This document shows, piece by piece, positions 56,801 through 64,000 of a DNA stretch of 64,000 bases. The notes under the pieces are model-generated. The model had not been told where the DNA came from and searched no databases. It saw only the letters and a program-made list of their open reading frames with translations. The DNA comes from Litoditis marina (Eukaryota; Nematoda; Chromadorea; Rhabditida; Rhabditidae). The translations under genes were made by a program, and so were the position numbers. The stretch spans positions 29,991,485-30,055,484 of the forward strand of contig OZ038433.1 of NCBI GenBank assembly GCA_964036275.1, written 5' to 3'. Position 1 is the first letter of the stretch, and every line of letters begins with the position of its first letter.

Positions 56801-59794
56801 TTGCAACTGAAACATTTGACACCTCTTGAAGGTCAAACCAATTCCGATCACATTAAATCCTTCTCAACCTGTGTTCCGAGTGTCTCTAATTTAATAAGTG
56901 AATTTTTGACTTAGTGCTAATAGTTCTTAATTGTTTACTGAAGTTAAGGTTGGCACTGCAATGAAGAAGACTATAACCTCTCGTTTTAGAATGTGAATAA
57001 AAGTGCGTCGCTCTCGATAATGATAATTGGCAACAGTTGGGCACCGACTAACGCACCGCCCATCTATGAGTACTGTAGAAAGAAGGCAAATAACATAACA
57101 ATGTACAGTGCACCAAGTGAGTTCTGAGGACTCATGCCAGATCATCCCAATACCTTCTTCCATCCTGCGTCTCTTGCTTTGCCCACAATTTCGCGACACT
57201 CGTGTTCCGGCGGGATTTAAAGGAGACCGGAGAGCAACATGGTTTCTCGTAAAGCTGCTGTGTCCTACTTTCGATTGTACGCGGTGCGTGTCGCGCGGCA
57301 TCGTCATGTGAATGTCACGTGGACTGATCAAACTAATATACGAGTTATTTGTGCGGTCTGATCTCAATACAGTTGAAAGAAGCCAAAACGAAACCTCTGC
57401 TCAAGTTTTGTTTCGGTCTCCTTTAAAGGGACCGTACCTCTATAATGTGCAATGTAGGTAACTTTTGAAAAATGAAAAAGTCATTTATTCTGTTTTGAGA
57501 TGAAAGTTCATACCTTACGTACAGAAAGTTCAAAAAACCACATTATTACGGAGCAAACTAGAATCCAACAGGATTTGGGTTACTGTAATACAGCAATCCT
57601 CGATCTATCACTGCTTTGTAGTTTCCATGATATTTAGAAATCTTTTTTCACAGATTTCCTATTGGTAATTTTGGCCATGTATTGAATATGGTTTCGTAAT
57701 TTTATGGACATTTTGAAAGTTTTGTACGTAGGTGAACTCGGCGGTGTATGTACGTGCACGTGGTCGGGCCACATTTTTGAGAACACGGAGGAAGACAGGA
57801 CGTTGACACCTATGTGAATGACTTTGGTTTTTTAATGTGAACAATATCAACTGATTAGCTCAAACCTTCAAATTGAAGAGGAACGGTCCCTTTAAAGAAG
57901 GACGATTATGTGGACCAATCCCGTTACATCGGTCCTTTAAACTGCAATTGAAAAATATATTGCGGTTTAAAGGACTGAGGCGTTGCGATTGGACCACATA
58001 ATCGTCCTTCTTTAAGGGCAGAGAAATAGCGGGGAGGCGCAGGGTGGGATAGAAAAGGTCAGAGTAGTTTGAATAGCACCTCTGAAGACGACTACATAAA
58101 CTCGGGGACGACTGATTTATCGTCTGGAAAATTCTTTTTAAATCGCAAACTTTTTCGCTTCGACATTTAAGTTTGCAAAGATTTTCCAAAATGTGTGTAG
58201 AAAACTTCTTAAATTCAATCCGAAAACCATTTTAAACGTGATACTGAAACCAGGCACAGTCTAGTACGAGTCACTTATTTTCGGAAAATTCTGAGAGTTC
58301 AATTAAATGTTTTTGTTTGCAACATATATGGCACTGACAGTCGGCGTGCAGTGGTAATACGGAACACATAAATAGTATACAAACAAAAATTATTCTTCGA
58401 AACAACGACCAACAACAATTGAAATTGATAAAAAATGAACTTCTCTCAAGGAGTTATGAACAAAGACTGAAAAATGAGTTCACCTATTCACGTCTTGAGT
58501 TTCCGAGTCACAACGTAATTCCATCATTTGAGGTGAACCAAAGAAAATAAAACAAATTAACCTGAATTTCTCTGTTTTTCAGCCTGTGACGGCTTTAAGA
58601 AAATGTGGGGACCGAAATGTGATTATGTGGACAAAATCGAGAAAGTTCGTCCAGACGTGCTTTTCGTTATCATACGGTACCGGTTAACGTGTTTTTCATC
58701 TTTCCATGAGTGTTGTTGTCAACAAATACCTTTTTTGTTTTATTTTTGTACCAGGATGCAAACATCAGTTAAGGTGTTTTCACCATAAAACCAAGCGGTG
58801 AGCTGTCACTCTCCCGAGTACGTATGTTACAATATCCCGGCACCTTCATCCCATCCCGCGTCTCTTTACTCTCTGCCTTACTATTTCGCGCCCCTCGTAT
58901 CCCGGCGGGATGTAAGAGCAGAGAAATTGCGTATGTTTGAGGAGACGCAGAATGGGATGAAAGTGCGAGGATCTAGCATACGTACTTTGGACTGAGTTAT
59001 AGTATTTATTCTCAGTCCAATGTTCTATCAATTTCTTCGTGCAAGAATGGTTTCCAAGAAAAAGAAAAAACAATTTCATGCAGCATGTTCCAGACATTTT
59101 ACGCTGAGATCACCGCTAGCGGACGATAAGACGGACACAATACTCCCGAAAGCTCTTACGGTTCTCAAACAGTATGAGAGGCTGGTGAAGAAAAAAATTT
59201 CCTCTTGAATGCCATTCCGTATCCCGCTGGCGGAAGGTTGATCAAACATTTAAATGATGCGTTAAGAACGAAGATTTTCAACGAAAAGGTGAGCTGAATT
59301 TACTGTAGATATAGAAACTAAAAACTGACAACATACTTTAGCAGAACTCACTGTATGCTCTTCAAATCACTGTATGTTCTTCACGAATGTTAGCTACAAC
59401 ACGTGAAGTTCACATTGTCTTTTTCACGAGGAGTCCATGAACCGATAGAATCTACGAGAGATTGAAATTAGGTCAGAGTCTTATGAGTGTAGAATAGAGT
59501 AGAACAGAGTTCGAAAATAAAGTTTTGTTTTCAAATGACCATGCATTGCAGATACCTCTCCAGCAGGACGGAAAAGGGGATGTTTCACTGGCTCGTAGAA
59601 GAATGAAGCAACTGGTCACCAGTTGTTCGAAATGTAGTTTGATTGACTACACGCCTGTGTTTACGCACAACGGGACCTTCATGTTCTATGACAAATCATC
59701 AGGGATATCCTACTTCACCAAGGAAACTCATCTAACGCCACAGGCACAGCAATTAATACGACCCATTTACGAGGAGATTTGTCGAAATCTGTGA
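44896..59794 (+). CDS. OAC-family acyltransferase (acyltransferase 3 plus SGNH), one frameshift
   Basis: Fifteen exons: 44896-45026, 45977-46241, 49825-49963, 50549-50635, 50745-50774, 51044-51148, 51409-51523, 53697-53869, 54581-54799, 55548-55685, 56516-56625, 56990-57116, 58583-58676, 59094-59288, 59552-59794; about 723 residues. The start RRLDLQGVRGLAIIAVVLFH holds the family R-x10-H signature. Then FFVLSGYLISMVFKKEG, FYYRRVRRIVPLYLLLVFFV, VFTHTWSLAVEMQFYLLVPF and FGDISYSLYLVHWPIY, all classic acyltransferase-3 membrane segments. The C-terminus is an SGNH domain: MIIGNSWAPTNAPPIY (nucleophile Ser), RPDVLFVIIR, LLNAIPYPAGG, and ETHLTPQA with the late His. Known: such enzymes O-acylate extracellular or lumenal lipids and glycans; C. 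elegans has dozens (oac genes). Exon 14 changes frame at an A7 run (59191-59197). Exon 3 and exon 10 borders were chosen to keep phase and are less sure. Introns carry an LTR retrotransposon and many MITEs. Confidence 0.85.
45076..45272 (-). mobile_element. tRNA-promoter TIR element, copy 6
   Basis: Minus orientation, 197 bp, in OAC intron 1. A box TGGCGCAGTGGTTAGCG; B box reads GGTTCGATTTC. The ends are TATAGTCGTTGCCAACGG and GCATTCACTATA. Confidence 0.8.
46354..46873 (-). repeat. 3' LTR
   Basis: 520 bp; on the element's strand it starts TGTTGTGTAGTTG and ends AAAATACACAACA (TG...CA). Confidence 0.9.
46874..46884 (-). promoter_or_regulatory. Polypurine tract of the LTR element
   Basis: AAAAGGGGAGG on the minus strand, directly upstream of the 3' LTR; the second-strand primer site. 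Confidence 0.8.
47064..48674 (-). CDS. gag: Gag-protease polyprotein of LTR retrotransposon
   Basis: One uninterrupted 536-residue frame. The N-terminal part has a glutamine-rich helix (IIRQQQEQIKQLLDM, about 22-36) and a capsid-like region (FSRWFDRFSDVF, about 67-78; then helix-rich to 230). Two CCHC zinc knuckles follow: Cys273-Cys276-His281-Cys286 and Cys293-Cys296-His301-Cys306. An aspartic protease comes next with the active-site motif MDTGSDVTLL (Asp357) and, further on, SMIGLDWM. The tail after about residue 430 is Ser/Asn-rich and unlike any enzyme. It ends 180 bases before the polypurine tract, leaving no room for polymerase. The Met used is the track's first; a second at residue 8 begins MVKKDGDENMD and may be the true start. 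Confidence 0.9.
   Translation of the reverse strand: MIAKLFTMVKKDGDENMDLMEIIRQQQEQIKQLLDMKSGKSDTSRIMADLDARMTTFVFDEESNCTFSRWFDRFSDVFTIDGASLDEKARVRLLLGKLCDDVFERYKRHVLPESTGNICFDDTVKTLRDLFDVKTSVFTTRYHCLTMEKMENEDYLQYTGRVNEQCEKASIHTLNSDGLKALLWVYGLKSSRDTDLRQRLLMFLDHELANGKTVSLKELYKECDKWVSMKRDSKLIGGRLQTVNQVKSEESARHGSDRKYSTQRERESFSYECWNCGKRGHRSSECNVPRVRCNKCERVGHKERFCDRIQKFNASNSTTRVNNSVVVEGEGVYAKVNKVRRYLPVKVNGSTMQFQMDTGSDVTLLNVNDWKQIGKPRLEKSRVRVLNANGFRMRIIGQLKCEFILRGEHGTGYAYVSEAKSMIGLDWMRQSEYLEHHLRMMAKACESGNLSKRDNGNSSETVISTECMQVQAKGESQVNSSEVNTLQKVCASANGMEMRDSSVSANRVVVEEESGLPSRSDVMVNYVGPSDVVSTC
48794..48809 (-). promoter_or_regulatory. Primer-binding site of the LTR element
   Basis: TGGCGATCAGGATAGC on the minus strand, three bases inside the 5' LTR, beginning with the TGG expected to pair with a tRNA 3' CCA. 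I cannot name the tRNA. Confidence 0.7.
48813..49332 (-). repeat. 5' LTR
   Basis: 520 bp, nearly identical to the 3' LTR. Confidence 0.9.
51565..51694 (-). repeat. Inverted copy of OAC exon 3 5' end and its acceptor
   Basis: About 130 bases in OAC intron 7 that are the reverse complement of 49738-49869, by eye above 90 percent identical. The copy covers intron sequence, the TTTTACAG acceptor and the first 44 bases of exon 3 (encoding VFTHTWSL). Confidence 0.8.
51935..52127 (-). mobile_element. tRNA-promoter TIR element, copy 7
   Basis: Minus orientation, in OAC intron 7. B box GGTTCGATTCC intact; the A box region reads ATAGGCCAGTGGTTAGAG. Confidence 0.75.
52369..52893. mobile_element. TIR repeat with ACTCGAAA-rich body, copy 2
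   Basis: TAGGGTTGTTAAAGCCAAAC at the left and CGATTAACAACCTTA at the right; body of AACTCGAAA units in both orientations. Longer than copy 1 (525 against 309 bp). Confidence 0.7.
53122..53565. mobile_element. MITE family R, copy 2 (uninterrupted)
   Basis: TATAGTTCGTTTCACCCATC to GATGGTTGAAACGAACTATA, 444 bp. It is the empty site against which the nested copy at 28115 can be read. Confidence 0.8.
53564..53660. mobile_element. Palindromic MITE, copy 2
   Basis: ATATGTGGTCCAATCGCAAC to GGGATTGGTCCACATAAT, sharing two bases with the end of the R element; OAC intron 7. Confidence 0.7.
54027..54546. mobile_element. MITE family Q, copy 3, interrupted
   Basis: Q words CCATTTCCACGAGGAAGACA and CATTGATTGAACGACC at the left, GCGGTTGTTGATTACTTGCC and CCACAACGGTGTGACG at the right. 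Between them are a degenerate P fragment (54100-54228) and an intact P element. Contains a GA run at 54427-54449. OAC intron 8, ending 34 bases before exon 9. Confidence 0.7.
54229..54388. mobile_element. MITE family P, copy 4
   Basis: CTCAGAACGATTGGCGCC to ATTGTCTGAG, 160 bp, same orientation as copy 1. Confidence 0.75.
55919..56426 (-). repeat. Solo LTR of the gag-protease element family
   Basis: About 507 bp matching the LTRs above (TTGTGTATTTTGCCCG at the left, ATCAACTACACAACA at the right) with a small indel and several substitutions near 56100-56150. No internal sequence follows, so it is what is left after LTR recombination. OAC intron 10. Confidence 0.85.
57216..57427. mobile_element. 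MITE family U, copy 2 (inverted)
   Basis: TTTAAAGGAGACCGGAGAGC to GTCTCCTTTAAA; it interrupts a family T element whose halves lie at about 57130-57215 and 58016-58060. Confidence 0.7.
57892..58014. mobile_element. Palindromic MITE, copy 3
   Basis: TTAAAGAAGGACGATTATGT and its exact complement at the two ends; the longest version of this family, 123 bp. Confidence 0.75.
58818..58985. mobile_element. MITE family T, copy 4
   Basis: GTACGTATGTTACAATATCC to GATCTAGCATACGTAC with the CATCCCGCGTCTC / GAGACGCAGAATG arms; OAC intron 13. Confidence 0.75.
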
Positions 59795-61955
59795 ATATTC
59801 GAAACATGTTCGATTGAAGACAATACGTATGTCGTGTGGTATTTGTTATTCTAATTAAATAGTTTCCTTTAAATGTATCCAACATTTGCTTAGCTTTCTA
59901 CGTGAACGTAACGCATGTCAACAAGTAAAGTAGTTCAATGATACTGTCATGAGCCTGTCCTCTCGCTCTGTTCGGGACCATACGTCCTATCAGTGCGAGA
60001 GGCGGGGTCAACCCGCCAGTTCCCCTTCCCTGTACCAACCAAGATAGGTCCGTCTCTTTGGTAACTTCTAATGTTGAAGTATGGCAATCAATATAACATC
60101 ATGAGAGGTGCGTGAGGTGCTGCTCATGAGGTATCTCATGAGGTGTTTGAGGGATTGCTACCGCGCCAGGTGAATTTTCCACTGGGTTCACCAATGTGTT
60201 TCTGGGCTTCTGTCGCTTAGTCATCATTGCTTACGTAAAGTCCGAAGATTTTTTCTACAGTACATAATCAAGCTTTTCGATCATTGTTTCCTAATGCTCT
60301 GTCTATTTCAATTTTTTTTTCGCAAAGGTGATCAGAATCGAACGCGGTTACATCACATGGATGGAAAAATTCGGGTTGAGCACTTGTAATTACAACTGCA
60401 AGTGGTTTCTGTTTAATACACTTGTTTTTGGTTATTCGCACGTGTTTTTCCAAGTACCGAACCTCAGAAATGTAGCGAACTAGAATAGCTGACACCTGAC
60501 TATTTCCACTGCCATTCTGGAAAACACAGAAACAATATATGAAGAGGCTCTTATATAATTCAATGTCTTATGGATATACGGTGGATATTACCCCATCGCG
60601 CTACGACATTTCATTTTGTCTTATTTCTCTAAGTATTTCTCCAATTGTTGTGCCACATCTAACAATCTGAAAAGCATTGGAATCGCGCATAAGTGAGAGG
60701 CAGTGCGTGGACCGACACCGCCTTAATATTTTTGAATCCTATTTTCATATAATTGAATATTCAGTCGTGAATAAGTATTCAATTCAATGAATATTTCGGA
60801 ATGAGCGGTCCAACAAACATTTCATTCTATTCTATTGAGCATGAAAACCAAACAACAGTTTCAATTACGCTCGTCGTTTTGAACGTAGTCACACAAACAT
60901 TGTTTATAATTATATAACTAGATTTCAGAACAAATACAATTTTTTATGAATCCATTTGGATTTTATTATTTCCAGCTCTAATTTTTGTGTGAAACTGTGA
61001 ATTCGTTTTCGTTTAATTTCGAGTATCAGACAATCGTACATCCTAGGTTTGTACAGTCTAGGATTGTAGAACTTCAGTTTTGACATAAAGTTCCAGGGTT
61101 TTTTAGAGTTTACAAGAAATGTTTTCGTTGCTCGACGTACAGGTCCTACTACTTTCAAGCTTATATATTTTCAAAATGATATACTTCTCTGCTTCGAGAT
61201 TTTCCGTTCATTTCAAAGAACCTGGAGTCATTTTCATATGGCCATCTTTGAAAATGGACATATAAAAATCACTATAAGCAGAGGTCTCATAAAGATACAC
61301 ATCTCGATTTATTAGTGTCGGGACTCTCATTATTCGTTTTTTTTTCAAAATTCCATGAGCAGCAATCCGAGTAGATCTGACCACAAGATAAGAACTTGTA
61401 TAGTGACTTTTATTGTATATATTCATATTGCGTGTTCTCAAATTTGTATACTCGGTAAATAGAATAGAAGTTTCTGTGATTTTGTACAAATAATCTGTCT
61501 AGGCTGGCTATATACAGCATTATACTAACTGTTTCTATCCTTTTAGTAGTAACCCATTCCCGGTTATGAGGCGTATAGTCGCCATTTCCACAAGAAAGAC
61601 AGCGAAACTCGATTGATTGAGCGAGGCGGGGCGGGCGGTTATTGACTATTGGACAGAAGACGAGAGAGTGTACAGATCAAAGATACGCAGATGAACTGAT
61701 CGCTCGCCAAACCGCATCCCTCAGGAAATTCCGAACTCCTCAACCAATTGATTGTACGCTGTCGACAACGGTGTGATCATCTAATACAACGGCTCGCCAA
61801 AGTGGGTGGCGGGAAGAAGCCATTATGATAATAGGTTTATTCCACAAAAACCACACTCATGTTATCAAATAAATATCCACGGAAGTAACCTCAGAACCCC
61901 AAAGGAAAGGGGTTAAATCCCTCTCGTCTTCTGAAATGGGAAGCGGGTCCGGAGT
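59795..61955. other. Region downstream of the OAC gene
   Basis: On the minus strand 60518-60270 reads as a possible terminal exon after a TTTTCCAG acceptor (NGSGNSQVSAILVRYISE onward to a TGA, about 82 residues), but no partner exon keeps phase, so I do not call a gene. 61090-61490 is a relative of the dispersed repeat at 43015-44420, and 61574-61786 is a Q MITE. A minus-strand AATAAA (61836-61841) lies 115 bases beyond a TGA at 61956-61958. Confidence 0.45.
61574..61786. mobile_element. MITE family Q, copy 4 (uninterrupted)
   Basis: TATAGTCGCCATTTCCACAA at the start; GATTGAGCGAGGCGGGGC at the point where copy 2 carries its P elements, so this is the empty site. Confidence 0.75.
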
Positions 61956-62010
61956 TCAGGTGATTCTCGCGTACTTTACTGTAAAGAAAGAGGCCATCAT
62001 GTACTTGACG
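61956..62010 (-). CDS. Possible last exon of a minus-strand gene
   Basis: Behind a TTTTCAG acceptor, one frame reads VKYMMASFFTVKYARIT then TGA, followed by a minus-strand AATAAA at 61841-61836. This is the layout of a gene end, but no upstream exon could be found through 64000 and the product is not recognised. Low confidence. Confidence 0.2.
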
Positions 62011-62039
62011 CTGAAAACCAAAACCAGACAATCAATTGT

Positions 62040-63600
62040 TTTTGGTTCCGTTGTGAAAAGATGTGTCGGAAATTGGCAATGAAAACAACTCATTTCGGGG
62101 AGAGCCTACATACATTGTCTCGTTTCATGTCAATCAGATACAAACTGTAGTTCTCAACTCTAGAAGGTTGGTACTGCTCTGTTAATCATACATCCACAAC
62201 CTTTTTCATTATGTGAAAATGTGAAAATGCGTGAAAATGCGTCCTTATGTGAAAATGCGTTTTCGCCCAGAACTGAAAAATATAATTTTTTTGGAAACAC
62301 ATACGAAAACATGGTTCAAAATTGTTTTCATAGAACGAGTCATACACCATTCGATCCCCTACAATCTTCGCTATCAGAATAACTTACGAGTGAACAGAAA
62401 AATATAATATCGCGTGCTACGCGCCGGCGCGTAAACACCACAAAAACACGACCTTCACCAGGCCAGTGCGAAAATTTTAAAATTAAAATTTTTTTTTCAT
62501 TTTCGCAGAATTTGTCATTTCAGAGCACGACGAACAAAATGATGTAGGTCAAAAAACTTTCGATTCATTTTGAAATTTCTACGTTACAGCATGCACGCGC
62601 AACATTACGAAAAGTTTTGAAACTTGCAGCATAGATGCGGAGTGCCCATATGTAAACATTTTTCAAATTCCAGCCCAATCGGTCGAGTTTGATTTTCGGT
62701 GTTTTTGAACTTTTTTTGATCTACGCGTCACTACGCGCCGCGCGCACGCAAAAATTACAGAAACAACAATATCTAAAAATGTCTTGCGCACATTTCAAAG
62801 CATAGCTCGTCCTCCCATCTTCTATGCGCCGATCGCTACAGACGTGCAACGGGCCCAAAAAGTGGCAAAAACACGTTTCGTGCCCTAAAAACCGGAAAAA
62901 TCGATAATCTCGGAATATTTTGACGGATCTGTATTTAGCAGGTTAGCACAATTCTGTCGCCGTAGGTCTTGACTTTTCATGACTTTTTATATCTGAGATC
63001 GAAAAATCGAGCTTTCCGCGCGCGAGGCGCGCGCAAACCCGCAGCTAGACTCAAACTTTTTACATCACCATGACAATCGTAAAAAGTTGTACCAGAAAAG
63101 TTTTATCTGGGAAAAAGTTCATGCGCCAATTTTCCAAAAATTGAAAAACAATTTTTTTTTGCAAAAAAGTAGACAGTATTGTAACGCGCACAGCGCGCGC
63201 AGCGTGAGAGGAAAAAAATTTAGTTTTGACCAATCGATTGGAAATTGTTCAAAGCACCTTGGAACATGAAACTTTTTCTCGAAAATCCAACGCGCCGACG
63301 CCCAGCTGTCCCCAAACACCGTTTTTTCAGTTTTCGGGGTAATGTGCAAGACGTTTTGCGCGCGTGCACGTCGCACACTTAAAAAATTTTCATGACCCGC
63401 TACCAGCGAAAGTCCTAACCCTAAAATGTTGGCGCGAAAAAATTGGACCTAATGTCGGCGCGCTTCGCACACCGGAGGAAGACTATGGGTGAAAAACATG
63501 CGAAGAATGTCTAGCCTCTTCATAAAAAGAGATTTCACGTTCTTTTAGCGTTCGAGATCTAATCTCGGAACAGCAACCATATCCCGGACACAAACCAGTA
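62040..63600. other. Non-coding stretch with GC-rich islands
   Basis: No supportable gene. From about 62400 to 63500 the AT-rich background is broken by short GCGCGC-rich islands (near 62415, 62735, 63015, 63190, 63355, 63460) unlike the rest of the window. It may be a repeat family or decayed transposon. Confidence 0.45.
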
Positions 63601-63625
63601 ACTGACTTGCGAGTGTCGCAGATTA

Positions 63626-63974
63626 ATGCGAAAGATCATTGTTTTTGTTTCGTACTCTTTATTAAATTTTCGATCCACTGCTATAAAAAACGACAATTGT
63701 ACCGCGTACTATTCTCGAAGCTGCTTCAACAAGTGAGAAAAAGGATCGGCGAAAAACTAGTCAGAAAGAAGGTTTGTTCAGTATTTACTCCAATCAAGAT
63801 TGTTGCACGATACTTTTTTAGCGCGTGCTTTAGGTTTTTATAAAGTTTTTTTGTTTCGGCTTATATTTGTTGTATCAGGTTTCAGAGGTTGAAATTCAGT
63901 AAGCGTGTACGCACACTTTACAAGTTGCACTTGGCAAAAGCCATAGAACTGATAACAAAACGATTTCGTGTCAT
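63626..63974 (+). CDS. Possible exons of a basic protein running off the window
   Basis: Two in-phase pieces: one ending at 63771 (QLYRVLFSKLLQQVRKRIGE then KLVRKK) and one at 63886-63974 (RLKFSKRVRTLYKLHLAKAI then ELITKRFRV), joined by GTTTGT and TTTCAG and followed by the donor GTAAGG. Very basic and helix-prone. The start is unclear: an ATG at 63627 is in another frame. Low confidence; the rest would lie to the right. Confidence 0.25.
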
Positions 63975-64000
63975 GTAAGGTTGATGAATCGAAACAAAAC

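Noticed and set aside
1..64000. CRISPR arrays, bacterial operons, ribosome-binding sites
   Set aside because: The window is eukaryotic with spliced genes; the regular repeats seen are transposons and microsatellites.

Overview
This window is nuclear DNA of a nematode, most likely a Caenorhabditis-type rhabditid. Exons are short and in consistent phase, acceptors are mostly TTTCAG, intergenic DNA is AT-rich, and the best-recognised genes have the character of worm TFIIE-alpha, RSEF-1 and the OAC acyltransferase family. Introns are long because they are packed with small inverted-repeat transposons. Gene models were built by hand, checking reading phase across every GT/AG junction; no search was run.

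Layout. (1) 1-4336 (+): C-terminal part of an M3-family (thimet oligopeptidase/neurolysin-like) peptidase whose HEFGH zinc motif is replaced, so it is probably a pseudo-peptidase; fragments of one exon are duplicated beside it. (2) 4919-10209 (+): TFIIE alpha subunit, 11 exons, four-Cys zinc ribbon. The 0.6 kb gap to gene 1 would suit an operon. (3) 13344-21122 (+): RSEF-1/RASEF-like protein, an EF-hand-like segment followed by a Rab GTPase domain and a CCX prenylation tail. (4) 25076-32615 (+): an unrecognised 12-exon protein with a PAM2-like (PABP-binding) motif. (5) 34601-35664 and 36978-38243 (+): two small secreted peptides, the second cationic and rich in cysteine. (6) 38803-40616 (-): a small secreted protein whose C-terminal half faintly resembles dynein light chain LC8. 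(7) 44896-59794 (+): a 15-exon OAC-type membrane acyltransferase with a C-terminal SGNH domain, carrying one apparent frameshift. Its second intron holds a young, intact gag-protease-only LTR retrotransposon. (8) 59795-64000: mostly repeats, with weak exon-like pieces at the right edge.

The most interesting structure is in the repeats. A roughly 190 bp family (seven copies) has terminal inverted repeats TAGTCGTCGCC/GGGTGCCCACTA-like, flanks of TA, and an internal tRNA-like promoter (A and B boxes). In two unrelated genes (3 and 4) a copy sits exactly at a splice donor, so that the first bases of the element complete the donor GTATAG. Several other MITE families are nested inside one another up to three deep, and copies elsewhere in the window serve as empty sites that prove the order of insertion.
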